Origin: Roseiconus lacunae
Lineage (GTDB): Bacteria > Planctomycetota > Planctomycetia > Pirellulales > Pirellulaceae
Direction: 5' to 3'
NCBI RefSeq assembly: GCF_008312935.1
Contig: NZ_VSZO01000001.1
Coordinates: 1,364,001-1,428,000, forward strand
Length of the DNA stretch: 64,000 bases
Shown here piece by piece: positions 26,051 through 36,293 of this stretch (its first letter is position 1; each line of letters opens with the position of its first letter). Made by a program: the position numbers and the translations under genes. The notes beneath the pieces are model-generated. The model saw only the letters and a list, made by a program, of their open reading frames with translations, ran no database searches and was not told the origin of the DNA.

Positions 26051-27367
26051 ATGGCCACGCGATCCATGCCAGGACGAGCGGACAACCGCCAAGATCAATT
26101 CGAAGAAATCAAGTCGCGAATTCACGGCAAGCTGGTCGACAAACTCGACTTGTCGCGTGTCGGTGACATGCAGGGTGAAGCGCTAAAACGCGAAATCCGA
26201 GTGGTCATCGAACACTTATGCGACGCCGAAGACACGTTGCTCAATCGACAAGAGCGTGAACGAATCGTCGACGAAGTCTTGGACGAGACCTTCGGCCTCG
26301 GCCCCCTTGAGTTGATTCTCAAAGATCCCAAGGTCAGTGATATCTTGATCAACGGTCCCAAGAACATCTACGTCGAAAAAGGCGGCCAGATGCAGAAGAC
26401 CGATGTCGAGTTTCGTGACGGCAAGCATCTGCTACAGATCATCGACCGAATCGTCAGTAAGGTCGGCCGCCGCGTTGACGAAACATGTCCGATGGTCGAC
26501 GCGCGACTTGAAGACGGTTCGCGGGTCAACGCGATCATTCCTCCGCTTGCGCTCGATGGCGCCGCGGTCAGTATTCGGCGTTTCGGTAGTAATCCGCTCA
26601 AACTCGAGGACCTGCTGAACTACAAGGCGTTCACGCCTGAGATGGTGATGCTGCTGGAAGGTTGTATCAAGGCACGACTGAACTGCATCATCGCCGGCGG
26701 TACCGGTTCGGGTAAGACGACGTTGTTGAACACCCTGTCATCGTTTATCGGCCATTCCGACCGGATCGTGACGATCGAAGACGCGGCCGAATTGCAACTT
26801 CAACAAGACCACATTGTTCGGCTGGAAACCCGTCCGCCAAATATCGAAGGCAACGGTGCGGTGACCGCGACCGATCTGGTCAAAAACGCCCTGCGGATGC
26901 GTCCCGAACGAATCATCATCGGTGAGTGTCGTGGCGGGGAAACGTTGGACATGTTGCAGGCGATGAACACCGGTCACGACGGATCGTTGACGACGATTCA
27001 CGCCAACACGCCTCGCGACGCGATCGCCCGTCTGGAAACGATGGTCATGATGGCCGGCTTCGAACTGCCGGTCAAAGCGATCCGTCAACAGATCTCCGGT
27101 GCGGTCGATGTTTTGATTCAGGCGAACCGATTACAAGGTGGACCGCGTCGCGTGACGGCGATCACGGAAGTCGTCGGGATGGAACAAGAGACAATCGTCC
27201 TGCAAGACATCTACAAGTTCGAACAGAAAGGGATTGGTGAAGACGGCAAGGCGTATGGCACGTTTGAGTGCACCGGCGTCCGTCCCAGCTTCATGGACAA
27301 ACTTGAAGCCGCCGGCGTCCGCCTGCCTTCGAGTGCCTTCCGTGAACGCACGATGATGAATGCTTGA
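26051..27367 (+). CDS. cpaF: Tad secretion ATPase CpaF/TadA
   Basis: A 438-residue ATPase of the type II/IV secretion superfamily that powers assembly or retraction of Tad pili. The P-loop GGTGSGKTT lies at about 216-224, followed by the Asp box with [10 protein letters not shown] and the Walker B region with [10 protein letters not shown], then the His box. An N-terminal helical region (residues 10-90) resembles other CpaF proteins. The start at 26051 has a good ribosome-binding site 6 bases before it (GAGGAAA). It is the first of three tad genes on the same strand. No gene for pilin, secretin or TadZ is in the window, so they must lie elsewhere. Confidence 0.92.
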   Translation: MATRSMPGRADNRQDQFEEIKSRIHGKLVDKLDLSRVGDMQGEALKREIRVVIEHLCDAEDTLLNRQERERIVDEVLDETFGLGPLELILKDPKVSDILINGPKNIYVEKGGQMQKTDVEFRDGKHLLQIIDRIVSKVGRRVDETCPMVDARLEDGSRVNAIIPPLALDGAAVSIRRFGSNPLKLEDLLNYKAFTPEMVMLLEGCIKARLNCIIAGGTGSGKTTLLNTLSSFIGHSDRIVTIEDAAELQLQQDHIVRLETRPPNIEGNGAVTATDLVKNALRMRPERIIIGECRGGETLDMLQAMNTGHDGSLTTIHANTPRDAIARLETMVMMAGFELPVKAIRQQISGAVDVLIQANRLQGGPRRVTAITEVVGMEQETIVLQDIYKFEQKGIGEDGKAYGTFECTGVRPSFMDKLEAAGVRLPSSAFRERTMMNA

Positions 27368-27431
27368 TCGCCGCTCACGACCTCTCATTGATCCAACTTT
27401 CTGAGACTTTCCCTCCTATCATCAAGATCCC

Positions 27432-28403
27432 ATGACGACTGTCATTCTTATTGCCGTCGGCGTCTTCGTGGCGTCCCTGGTCGCCTTGGCCGCAACCGTG
27501 TTAGTGCCGGGCAGCGACAATACGGCGACCGAAGATCGGCTTGCTCAAATGGCATCCCGTCGTCGTGGCGGTGGTGGACCCGACGGCGAAGACGAATCGA
27601 GCTCGCTGCTGCTTGATGGTGGTTTTGATGACGCCAAAGGTTTCTTGTCGAACCTCACTGAGAACCTTCCCGGCATCGGCGACTACCTGGATCAGGCCGA
27701 CGTTCGCATGCCACCGGCGCAATTCGTGATGATCTGCCTTGCGGCCTTTGGATTCGGCGTCGCAATTTGTCTCGCCAGTCCCTTTAAGCTGCTCGCATTC
27801 TTCGTCGGCCCGGTGTTTGCCGCCGTTCCCTTTGGATGGCTGATGTTGAAACGACGCAGTCGGCTCAACAAATTCGGCAAACAGATGCCCGAAGCCCTCG
27901 AATTACTCGGCCGATCTCTACGGGCCGGTCACTCGCTCAACGCGGGCTTCGGTTTGGTTTCCAAAGAAATGGAAGATCCGTTGGCGCGAGAGTTCGGACG
28001 CGCGTTCGAAGAACAAAACCTTGGGATCCCGCTCGACGAAGCGATCGAGGACATGGCCGATCGCGTTCCCAACATGGACCTTCGCTTTTTTGCGACCGCC
28101 GTCGTGCTACAGCGACAAACCGGAGGTGACTTGGCCGAAATCCTTGACAAGATCGGGCACCTGATCCGTGAACGACTTCAAATTCTCGGCCAGATCCAAG
28201 CGTTGACCGGGGAAGGTCGAATGAGTGGTGCGGTGCTTCTAGCGCTGCCTCCGGTTCTGTTTCTCGTGATGCTGAAACTGAACTACGAGTACGTGATGAT
28301 GCTGTTCACCGATGAACTCGGACGCTACATGCTTGGATTTGGCTTGCTGACCCAAATCATCGGCGCAATCGTGATCAAGAAAATTATCACGATCAAAGTT
28401 TAA
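27432..28403 (+). CDS. tadB: Tad platform protein TadB-like (T2SS F family)
   Basis: A 323-residue integral membrane protein of the type II secretion F domain family. There is one N-terminal membrane segment (residues 4-26), a pair of close segments at about 95-135, and another pair at the C-terminus near 265-315. The cytoplasmic T2SSF domain between holds the pattern LGRSLRAGHSLNAGFGLVSKEMEDPLAREFGRAFEE. It sits 64 bases after cpaF and 62 bases before the tadC-like gene, the standard tad order. With TadC it forms the inner-membrane platform on which the CpaF ATPase acts. Confidence 0.88.
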   Translation: MTTVILIAVGVFVASLVALAATVLVPGSDNTATEDRLAQMASRRRGGGGPDGEDESSSLLLDGGFDDAKGFLSNLTENLPGIGDYLDQADVRMPPAQFVMICLAAFGFGVAICLASPFKLLAFFVGPVFAAVPFGWLMLKRRSRLNKFGKQMPEALELLGRSLRAGHSLNAGFGLVSKEMEDPLAREFGRAFEEQNLGIPLDEAIEDMADRVPNMDLRFFATAVVLQRQTGGDLAEILDKIGHLIRERLQILGQIQALTGEGRMSGAVLLALPPVLFLVMLKLNYEYVMMLFTDELGRYMLGFGLLTQIIGAIVIKKIITIKV

Positions 28404-28465
28404 TCGCGTCTCGACACCCAACATCACCAGACAAAACCGGCTCGCCAGCCTCCCTCGGGGACAAC

Positions 28466-29443
28466 ATGATGACTCTCTTACTCGCAGTTACGATCAATCC
28501 GATCTTCCTGACCGCCGGAGCGATATTCGCCTTCGTCACGTTCGGAACTTGGTTTGTCCTCAACCGAATTTCCGGTGACGATAAACCGCGCGCCGAGGCG
28601 CGTTTGGACATGATGCGGAAACGTCGTGCGTCGGGTGCGACCGGAGAAGGCGGCGACGCATCGCGTTCCAAGAACGAAGCGCTCACGGCCTACCTCGAAC
28701 GCGCCGCGACACCACTGGCCGATAAGGTCAGCGGGAACGAGAAAGAGATGGGCCAGCTTCGCGAAAAATTGATGAACGCAGGTTTCCGTCGCGAAGCCGC
28801 ACCGGTCGTCTTCAAAACCATTCAGCTCGGAACCGCCGCCTTCGGACTGTTCGTCGGTAGCACCTATGGATTGCTCGCCGATGGTTTCGGACAAGACATG
28901 ATCATCAAGGTCGGTGGCGGATTGATCATCGGGTTTATGATTCCCAAGTTCGCGTTGGACTTCCTTGCCAAGAAACGCATGGAACGAATCTTCCTCGGGC
29001 TTCCCGACGCGCTTGACTTGATGGTCGTCTGCGTCGAAGCTGGCTTAGGGATGGACCAAGCACTGCGCAAAGTGGCCGAAGAGATGGAGAAAAGCCACAA
29101 AGACATTGCCGAGGAATTTGGAATCGCGAACAAGCAACTGCAGCTCGGACGTACCCGCAGCGACGTCCTGCAAGCACTCGGTTTCCGTAGCGGTGTCGAT
29201 GACCTGAAACAGTTGGCGTCGATCTTGATCCAAGCCGACAAGTTTGGTTCGTCGATCTCGGCAGCCTTGCGTGTCCAATCGGATGCGATGCGAACACGAC
29301 GTCGTCAGATTGCCGAGGAAAAGGCAGCCAAGACGGCGGTCAAGATGATCTTTCCGCTCGTCTTGTTCATCTTCCCGGGGATCTTCGTCGTCCTGGTCGG
29401 GCCCGCAGGTATCAGCATGTATCGCAACATGCTGAGCCAGTGA
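28466..29443 (+). CDS. tadC: Tad platform protein TadC-like (T2SS F family)
   Basis: A 325-residue membrane protein of the T2SS F family, partner of the TadB-like protein. Membrane segments are seen at about 5-28, 120-165 (two) and 290-320. The conserved F-domain pattern LPDALDLMVVCVEAGLGMDQAL is at about 174-195. The end of the gene directly abuts the stop codon of a convergent gene with no spacer. No further tad genes follow, so this set is a three-gene core. Confidence 0.88.
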   Translation: MMTLLLAVTINPIFLTAGAIFAFVTFGTWFVLNRISGDDKPRAEARLDMMRKRRASGATGEGGDASRSKNEALTAYLERAATPLADKVSGNEKEMGQLREKLMNAGFRREAAPVVFKTIQLGTAAFGLFVGSTYGLLADGFGQDMIIKVGGGLIIGFMIPKFALDFLAKKRMERIFLGLPDALDLMVVCVEAGLGMDQALRKVAEEMEKSHKDIAEEFGIANKQLQLGRTRSDVLQALGFRSGVDDLKQLASILIQADKFGSSISAALRVQSDAMRTRRRQIAEEKAAKTAVKMIFPLVLFIFPGIFVVLVGPAGISMYRNMLSQ

Positions 29444-32251
29444 TCAGTTGTTCGTGACGGGTTTTCGAGCCACCGTCATCTGCCCGTCGGCGACCAAGCG
29501 ATCGGCGTACTGAATCATCGTGAACTCGCCGCCGCGAAACCAGTGCAACAGTGGCGACACGTAATCCTGCGGCGGGAATTCAGCCGGTCGCGGGCCATCC
29601 CAAGCGGTGCTCTCCCAACTGCGACGATTGGGATTGAATTGGTACTCGCCGCCTAGGCTGCACTGCAAATCGGCATCGAGTACTTGTCGAACGCGAGAGA
29701 AGGCATCTTCGGGGAGAACTTCCAGTTGTCGCGTCAGTAAGTTGAGGAACTCCGCACCGGCGACGCTGCTTCTTGCCGCCCGTTGATAAAGCTGGTTGTT
29801 GACCCAGCCCTCAAGTTGGCTCCCGTACAAGCTGCCAACGCGACCACGAACGGTCGCCGCTTCGGCCACTTCGGTTGCTTCTAAGAAAGGTAGCGTCGAC
29901 GTCAGCACTTCGTCCTGAAACGAAAGGACGCTGAAACCACCGCCGGTGTAGCGATACAAACCACCGATCAAACGGCTCATCCCCGGACCGACCGGACGTC
30001 CACGACCGAGCCCCAGCGGAAGTCGATCGAGCGCCCCCGGCTGAGGCCAAGCACCCAGATAACCGGGGAGACCTCGCAGCGACCGATAGATATTCAGCAA
30101 CCCGTCAAAATCTTCGGGCTCGGGTGGGAAGTTGTCCTTGATCCCGACGAATAAATGTGTCGGCGGACCCAGTTGATCGCTCGCCACATGCGCCTGGAGC
30201 GTGACAATGTCATCGGGTGCCGATCGGATTGCGACCTTCGTCGGCGGGCCGAGTTGTTTTGCCCAGCGTCCATATTTTTCCGGCGTCAATGGGGCGATTT
30301 CTGCGTGGACGGTGATCCGTTCGAGCGCCGGCGCCCCCGGGACTTCGTCGCGGCGGACGGCAACAATGATCGGATCCATCTGCGGAAATCGTTCGCTGTA
30401 TTCGCCGGCGATCGACGAGTACCAACGGGCTTCCTGTTCGGTGACCTGATCGATTTCGACATCGGCGATCGGCAAAAACGAGCCGCGTGCCCCGCGCATC
30501 GTGTCGATCACGCGTTCGCCCAGCGTTACCACGCCACTGCCATCGGGTCGCTTGCCAAACGAGAGCGGCAAGAACCCTTCTTCGATTAATTCCTCGACAC
30601 CAAGCTGGGAAGGTTCACCGCCGATGCCTTCGGATGCGGCGGCAAGCCTGGCTAAATGGACGAGTGACACATCGCTCTCCGCTGCCGACCGACGTCGGAG
30701 TTCGATCATGTACTCCGGAGAAACTAAACCTTGTAGCATCTGTGGCGAGAAGTACGCGAAGATCGTGTCATCGCGTTCGACGGGAACCAATGAACGTGAC
30801 AGTCGAAATGAATCGGTCGCCGCTAGCGACTGTTTCGATTTCCCGACTTCATAAAAACGACGCACTAAAGTCTTGCTGTTGGTGATTAAAAAGTAGCCGT
30901 CGTCTTCGGCTAAAAACGATCGGATGGAGTTGTCTGGCTTGGACAACAAAGACACCTGATGGCCATCGACGTCCACTTTTTTTAAGGTCAACTTGTCGTC
31001 TTCGGCCGCGCGAGTCGACCGATCATTGTTGAGCGACGATCGCAACAGAAACGCATTACTGGCTTTCAGGATCACGCCCATTGATGAGCCATCATTGGTA
31101 AACAGATCGCGTCCGATAACCGCTTGGTCTTGAACGACCGTCGCCCCGAGCATCCGCGAAAGTTGGTTGATCTTTGTCGCGATCTGATTTTGAAAACGTT
31201 CCGTCGACTCGTTCACCGTTCCCCGCAACGTCACCATTCTTCCGATGTCGCCGCCGTATTCGTCGGCCAAATCAAGAAACCAAAGGTAGTTGGTGAACGA
31301 ACCGAAGCGGATGTAAAAACATTCCGGTGGAACCCTCGAAGCGATCGGTTCGGTGACGACGGCATCATCGATTTCTGGCAACGGTGATTGTTGCCAGCGC
31401 GGTGGGGCAGGCATCGCCACCGATGCTTGCGGATCCGAACTCGGTCCCGGCGCATTTTGATCGTTTAACCCTGCGGCGGTGCGACGAAAGATATGCCGAG
31501 TGATCTCTTCGGCCCCGCCGAGATACTTCAGTGTTTCTAACAGCGGGTCGGATTTTTCTTCACTTTCGATGAACCAATCGGGCAGCCCATTGCCGGTGCG
31601 ACCGCTAAGCATCGCGACCAAATAGGTTTCAACCCAAGGGGGATAGTCGCCGCCGTCGATCAGTGACTTCGCCCGCTCGATATAGGCGACCCACCACTGA
31701 TTCATCCCCGTCGCGTGAAGGGTCGCGTCTAACTTGGGAACCAACTCGTACGTTCCGATTTCCCCGCCTTCGTCGGAAAGGTCGACGGTCATCGGAGCGT
31801 CGCCGGTGAACAAGAATGTGATCCGCCGGGCCACGATTTGGGTTTGCGGTTGATCTTCGTCGGTCAACTCACGAATCAGCTTTCCCAATCGACCGAGCAA
31901 CCGCCCGTTGCCAGGCTGAGGAACCGGCCGTTCACTCGCCGGCGTGATCGGGATCTCGATGTCCTCGACGACCGGATAGTGAATTCTTCCGGAAGCACTT
32001 GAGACACTCAGCGGCGCCGTTTTTTTTCCGACCAACGGGACCGCCAAAGGTAACTCGATAATCGCAACGCCGTAACGATGGGGGCCGGCATTCGATCCCG
32101 ACGCCGCAGTGTTTTTCGGTGCGGCGATCGCCGACGCCAATACTTCGACGGCGTCTGCGTTTGACGCCGGCAACACGCAGGCCCCAATGAATATCCCCGC
32201 GATCGTGATTGTGGTTCGAACGAGTCGTTGTGAATCGTGATAAAAAATCAT
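29444..32251 (-). CDS. Large secreted protein of unknown function
   Basis: A 935-residue protein with an N-terminal hydrophobic region (about 13-32) that is probably a signal peptide. I recognise no family. The body is alpha/beta throughout, with a helical block at about 180-260 and repeated patterns of the type found in planctomycete proteins of unknown role. Its stop codon abuts the stop codon of the tadC-like gene without any spacer, and its start faces argH divergently across 105 bases. Location in the periplasm or envelope is inferred from the signal peptide. Confidence 0.7.
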   Translation of the reverse strand: MIFYHDSQRLVRTTITIAGIFIGACVLPASNADAVEVLASAIAAPKNTAASGSNAGPHRYGVAIIELPLAVPLVGKKTAPLSVSSASGRIHYPVVEDIEIPITPASERPVPQPGNGRLLGRLGKLIRELTDEDQPQTQIVARRITFLFTGDAPMTVDLSDEGGEIGTYELVPKLDATLHATGMNQWWVAYIERAKSLIDGGDYPPWVETYLVAMLSGRTGNGLPDWFIESEEKSDPLLETLKYLGGAEEITRHIFRRTAAGLNDQNAPGPSSDPQASVAMPAPPRWQQSPLPEIDDAVVTEPIASRVPPECFYIRFGSFTNYLWFLDLADEYGGDIGRMVTLRGTVNESTERFQNQIATKINQLSRMLGATVVQDQAVIGRDLFTNDGSSMGVILKASNAFLLRSSLNNDRSTRAAEDDKLTLKKVDVDGHQVSLLSKPDNSIRSFLAEDDGYFLITNSKTLVRRFYEVGKSKQSLAATDSFRLSRSLVPVERDDTIFAYFSPQMLQGLVSPEYMIELRRRSAAESDVSLVHLARLAAASEGIGGEPSQLGVEELIEEGFLPLSFGKRPDGSGVVTLGERVIDTMRGARGSFLPIADVEIDQVTEQEARWYSSIAGEYSERFPQMDPIIVAVRRDEVPGAPALERITVHAEIAPLTPEKYGRWAKQLGPPTKVAIRSAPDDIVTLQAHVASDQLGPPTHLFVGIKDNFPPEPEDFDGLLNIYRSLRGLPGYLGAWPQPGALDRLPLGLGRGRPVGPGMSRLIGGLYRYTGGGFSVLSFQDEVLTSTLPFLEATEVAEAATVRGRVGSLYGSQLEGWVNNQLYQRAARSSVAGAEFLNLLTRQLEVLPEDAFSRVRQVLDADLQCSLGGEYQFNPNRRSWESTAWDGPRPAEFPPQDYVSPLLHWFRGGEFTMIQYADRLVADGQMTVARKPVTNN

Positions 32252-32356
32252 TCGATGGCTTGTTTGTGACGGAATCGAAACGCCCGGTCGTCAGAATCTA
32301 CTGTCTCGGCGATACTGGCAGGCTGTTTCGCACCATTATCCCCCAGCACACCAACT

Positions 32357-33748
32357 TTGAATAGGCAAATCGTGGACAGTCCCTCCCGCAGCGGTGTTTT
32401 TCAGTCCAGCACCGACGCCCGTTTGGAAGCTTTCGCCGAGTCGATCAGTTTCGACAAGCGGCTGTATCGCCAAGACATTCGGGGATCGATCGCACACGCG
32501 GAAATGCTGCAAAACGTGGGGCTGATCAGCGGCGATGACTTCACCAAGATTCGTGACACGCTGCGTCAAATCGAGACGGAAATCGAAGCCGGCGACTTCC
32601 CCATTCGCTTGGAACTCGAAGACATCCACATGCACATCGAGTCGGTTTTGATCGACCGGATCGGCGACGTGGGCCGCAAACTTCATACCGCTCGTAGTCG
32701 AAATGACCAGGTGAGCACTGATGCTCGGATGTGGATTCGCGAGCAACTTGATCATGTTTCGGCATTGCTGGAAGAACTGCAGAAAGCGTTTCTCGGTCGC
32801 TGCGAAGGCGACTTCGATGTCATCCTGCCTGCCTACACCCACCTTCAGCGTGCCCAACCGGTGCTGGCCCCCCATTACTGGCTGGCCTATATCGAAAAGT
32901 TCCAACGCGATCGCGATCGCTTGGCCGATTGTCGGCGCCGGGTCAACGAATGCCCGCTGGGCGTGGCGGCGGTTGCCGGCACCACGTTACCGATTGACCG
33001 ACAACAAACCGCCAAGGCGCTGGACTTTGAAGGCGTCACGGCCAACAGCTTGGACACCAGCAGCGACCGTGATTTCATCATCGAGAGCGCGTTCGTGTTG
33101 TCGATGATCGCGTCGCACCTCTCGGGCTGGGCCGAAGAATGGATCCTTTGGAGCACCGTCGAATTCGGATTCATCAAAATGCCGCACCAATTCTGCACCG
33201 GCAGCAGCATCATGCCGCAAAAGGTCAATCCCGATACACTGGAATTGACCCGTGGTAAGTCGGCGCGAGTGATGGGCAACCTGCAAACGTTGATGCTGTT
33301 GGTCAAGAATCTGCCATTGGCTTACAACCGCGACCTGCAAGAAGACAAGCCACCCTTGTTCGATTCATTCGACACCGTGACGGCGATGTTGGAGTTGGCG
33401 GTTCCGATCGTCGCCGGCAGCGAGCTTCAACGCCAGCGGATCGCAAGCCGAATCGAAGAAGGCTACCTGGACGCGACCACGCTGATGGAGTGGCTGATCA
33501 AAAAGGGCATCCCACAACGCACCGCGCACCACGCCGTCGGCGCGATCGTCGGTGCCGCGATGGATAAGGGGGTTCCGCTGGCCGAATTGACGATCGACGA
33601 AATGCGGCAACATGCCCCCGAAGTCGACGAGTCGATTCTCGAAAGCCTGGGCACCCAAAACGCCGTTTCAGCCTTCGTCAGTTACGGGTCAACTGCACCT
33701 GACGAAGTCCGCCAACAGATCAAGCGTTGGCAACAGCGGTTAGCCTGA
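32357..33748 (+). CDS. argH: Argininosuccinate lyase
   Basis: A 463-residue enzyme of the fumarase/aspartase superfamily that splits argininosuccinate into arginine and fumarate, the last step of arginine synthesis. The family signature GSSIMPQKVNPD lies at about 282-293, with the catalytic Ser in the flexible loop. Further conserved segments include HTARSRNDQVSTD near 112-124 and TYTHLQRAQP-type sequence near 160. Length is normal for the family. It is a stand-alone gene here, with argG not in the window. It ends 16 bases before the end of a convergent gene. Confidence 0.96.
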   Translation: MNRQIVDSPSRSGVFQSSTDARLEAFAESISFDKRLYRQDIRGSIAHAEMLQNVGLISGDDFTKIRDTLRQIETEIEAGDFPIRLELEDIHMHIESVLIDRIGDVGRKLHTARSRNDQVSTDARMWIREQLDHVSALLEELQKAFLGRCEGDFDVILPAYTHLQRAQPVLAPHYWLAYIEKFQRDRDRLADCRRRVNECPLGVAAVAGTTLPIDRQQTAKALDFEGVTANSLDTSSDRDFIIESAFVLSMIASHLSGWAEEWILWSTVEFGFIKMPHQFCTGSSIMPQKVNPDTLELTRGKSARVMGNLQTLMLLVKNLPLAYNRDLQEDKPPLFDSFDTVTAMLELAVPIVAGSELQRQRIASRIEEGYLDATTLMEWLIKKGIPQRTAHHAVGAIVGAAMDKGVPLAELTIDEMRQHAPEVDESILESLGTQNAVSAFVSYGSTAPDEVRQQIKRWQQRLA

Positions 33749-33764
33749 ATCAAGGGGCTTTCGC

Positions 33765-34037
33765 TTAACGATTGCGCGAGTGCTTCCGATCAACCGGGAA
33801 AGCGTTAGCTCGCCGTAGTTGGTCAAGGCGTTGCTCGGCGAGAAGTCGTTCCATCACCGGCAACTCGGTGTAGTACATCGCACTCGGGTCGATTCCCCGC
33901 TCGTCTAGCCAGTGCAAATGACGTCTCATCTGCGGTTGCCGTGCATACGCCGGCAAGACGACCAACCAGACGATAGCCAGCATTGCCATGATTGCCGAAA
34001 ACGATCCTGCTCGGACGACCGTCGTACGCTTCATCAT
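33765..34037 (-). CDS. Small single-pass membrane protein
   Basis: A 90-residue protein with one N-terminal membrane segment (about 12-30) and a polar C-terminal tail rich in Arg, Leu and Glu. Its start overlaps the stop codon of the upstream exporter gene (ATGATGA), so the two are translationally coupled. A second ATG at 34034 is equally possible. Function unknown; the coupling suggests it serves the exporter, perhaps as a subunit. Confidence 0.6.
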   Translation of the reverse strand: MMKRTTVVRAGSFSAIMAMLAIVWLVVLPAYARQPQMRRHLHWLDERGIDPSAMYYTELPVMERLLAEQRLDQLRRANAFPVDRKHSRNR

Positions 34038-35518
34038 GGCGCCACCGAATCGGCAAAGACAACCTTGAACATCAACCATGCCATCGCGAGCGTCAGGATA
34101 AGGTTCAAGGATTGACCACTAGCGTACAAAACGAGTGGCTTACCACCTTTGAGCTGGGGTAGCAATTGTCGGAAGTTCGTTTCCAGTCCAATGCTGACGA
34201 ACGCCAAACAGAAAAACCACCCGCGAAGTGTCTTGGTCGAACCACTGATCATCGCGCCGATCAACTCGGGCCCTCCGAGCAGCGTTGAATAGAGAATCGA
34301 AAACAAAATCGACATCGAAACAAATCCCAGCACGAACTTGGGGAATCGATACCAGATCTCAGAAAGGCCGATTTTGGGACCCGATTCATCGCGTTCGACG
34401 TAGGTCACCCAGTAGATTGCGACACAGAATGCAGTGACCCCGATCAAGATGTTTTGGATCATTTTGACCGTCGCGGCAACTTCTAATGCTTCGTCCCCCA
34501 AAACGGCACCGGCCGCGGCAACCGCACCGGTCGAATCGATCGTTCCACCCAACCAGGCCCCACCTAAGATCGGATCTAATCCCAGTGCTTTGATCACCAC
34601 CGGCATCACCGCCATCATGATCACGGTGAAACCAAGTGATAGCCCGATCGAAAGCGACAGTTCTTCCTTCTTGGCTTTGCAAGCCGCCGCCGTGGCAATC
34701 GCAGCCGACACGCCACACACCGACATGTCTGCCGAGATCACCATGTTCAACGATTTCGACCGAATCTTGAGCACCTTTTGACCGAAGATAAATGTGCTGA
34801 CAAGCACAACGGGAGTCACTACCCAGGCGACGAAGACACCGGGAAGCCCGAGCGCCAACAGACGACTCATCAAAACCTCAGCCCCGAGCAGCACCAACCC
34901 TGTCTTGATAAAGAACTCCGTGAGCGCGGCCTTCCGTAACCAGTCCGGTGTTCCAAGGGTGTTACTAACGATCAAGCCAACCAACAATGCCCAGAGCGCG
35001 TATTCCAAATTGTAAGCCTTGATCACGCTCTGGCCGGCCAGCACATAAGCGAACGTTGCCAACGCGAACACGATCGGAAAGCCCATTAAAAACGCTTGCC
35101 CAGATCTGCTGCGAATTTGGTTCGCGGCGGCAAACAATACGCCAATGATCACAAACACGCCCAAGATACCTTGCCAACTTGAGCCGATCGATTGCAGCGG
35201 ATTGGAATCCCACTTCCCCGGCTTGGCGATCCAATCTTTCAGTGGGCTGACCACTTCGATGGGATCCTGAGCGACGATGCTTTCGGCCAACCCGTCTGGC
35301 TTCGCAAACCAGACGGCCGCGAAAGCGATCGCCAGTAATATTGCGGCGCACCAAATCGCCCACCAATCTTCGCTCGTCGTCATGTCCTGCCACAAACTCT
35401 TTCGTTCATCCGGCAGCGTCACGCGATCACTCGGATCCGTAGGATCGGGAACGGTCCCTGCGGTGTAAGGGTTTAGGTCTGAGTTTGTTTGGTCCGAGGA
35501 TTCGTGTTTAGAAGACAT
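34034..35518 (-). CDS. YeiH-family putative sulfate/anion exporter
   Basis: A 494-residue membrane protein of the YeiH family (annotated as putative sulfate exporters). About ten membrane segments follow a polar N-terminus of 50 residues. Family segments include [20 protein letters not shown] near 175-195, the Gly-rich [14 protein letters not shown] segment near 265, and [20 protein letters not shown] near 320. The N-terminal extension and an extra soluble part at 60-110 make it longer than E. coli YeiH. It is transcribed after the MarR gene (35-base gap) and overlaps the small membrane protein gene. The true substrate is uncertain. Confidence 0.85.
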   Translation of the reverse strand: MSSKHESSDQTNSDLNPYTAGTVPDPTDPSDRVTLPDERKSLWQDMTTSEDWWAIWCAAILLAIAFAAVWFAKPDGLAESIVAQDPIEVVSPLKDWIAKPGKWDSNPLQSIGSSWQGILGVFVIIGVLFAAANQIRSRSGQAFLMGFPIVFALATFAYVLAGQSVIKAYNLEYALWALLVGLIVSNTLGTPDWLRKAALTEFFIKTGLVLLGAEVLMSRLLALGLPGVFVAWVVTPVVLVSTFIFGQKVLKIRSKSLNMVISADMSVCGVSAAIATAAACKAKKEELSLSIGLSLGFTVIMMAVMPVVIKALGLDPILGGAWLGGTIDSTGAVAAAGAVLGDEALEVAATVKMIQNILIGVTAFCVAIYWVTYVERDESGPKIGLSEIWYRFPKFVLGFVSMSILFSILYSTLLGGPELIGAMISGSTKTLRGWFFCLAFVSIGLETNFRQLLPQLKGGKPLVLYASGQSLNLILTLAMAWLMFKVVFADSVAP

Positions 35519-35553
35519 AGGCGGGGCGGAGAGGGGGAGGGGCGAGTGATGCG

Positions 35554-36078
35554 TTAAAGGCCTGAACTGGAGAGTGACTCACTGGCCCGGCGTTCGACCG
35601 CTCGATTCATGCCGGACCGAACGAGACCGAGCAAGCGGATAAGCTCCTTTTGTTCTTTCCGTTTCATTTCGCTCATGACTTCTTTTTCAAGGTCACGAAG
35701 CAGGTCGACCACCGGGGCAACAACTTGACGGCCTTTCGGGGTAATGTTGACGTAAACCGTTCGCCGATCGGATTCTGATCGTTCTCGGGTTACCAGTTCG
35801 CGTTTCAACAAGCGATCCACCAGTGCCGTCACCGCCGGAACGACTTGTACCAGGCGCTCGCCGATTTCGCCGCAACTGAGCGGACGATCTTCCATGTCTA
35901 GGATGCGAAGCAAGTTGTACTGCGAAAAAGTTAGGTCGTGCTGGCGGAAGAAACGCGCGAGATAATTGTCCAATTGGTCGCCGGTGCGTACCAAACTCAG
36001 CATCGCTTCTTGGTCGACACTGGCGAACGGTTGGCAGCGGCGGAGCTCTTGCGACAAGTCAGTCATCGACAAATCCAA
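35554..36078 (-). CDS. MarR-family transcriptional regulator
   Basis: A 174-residue winged-helix regulator. The DNA-binding part has the usual order: [11 protein letters not shown] helix, a recognition region with [23 protein letters not shown] (about 80-105) and the wing with [17 protein letters not shown] (about 110-127). An ATG at 36066 is an alternative start. A perfect palindrome lies at 36122-36143, 44 bases upstream, and is the likely operator for this gene and for the divergent FAD-protein gene. It is followed by the exporter gene at 35 bases, so it probably controls its own operon. The inducer is unknown. Confidence 0.9.
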   Translation of the reverse strand: MDLSMTDLSQELRRCQPFASVDQEAMLSLVRTGDQLDNYLARFFRQHDLTFSQYNLLRILDMEDRPLSCGEIGERLVQVVPAVTALVDRLLKRELVTRERSESDRRTVYVNITPKGRQVVAPVVDLLRDLEKEVMSEMKRKEQKELIRLLGLVRSGMNRAVERRASESLSSSGL

Positions 36079-36121
36079 GCGAAAGACGCTAAAAGAGTAA
36101 CCGGGAATCAGTTGACGCGAA

Positions 36122-36143
36122 AATACTTTATCAATAAAGTATT
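36122..36143. promoter_or_regulatory. Perfect 22-bp palindrome, likely MarR operator
   Basis: AATACTTTAT and ATAAAGTATT are exact inverted repeats around CA. The site lies between the divergent MarR and FAD-protein genes, 44 bases from the first and 151 from the second. MarR dimers bind AT-rich palindromes of about this size, usually near their own promoter, so this is the best operator candidate in the window. Confidence 0.75.
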
Positions 36144-36293
36144 AGCAGGTCAATCTTTGATGCACGTTGTTTTCGACGGTTGTCCGTTCTCGTTTTCAAG
36201 TCGTCTCGGCAAGGGCGCCGTTCTGTGATTGTGTCGTTCCGCGACGCGACATGCCGAGGCTTACGTACCGCTTTGACCTCCGGAAATCGCTTC

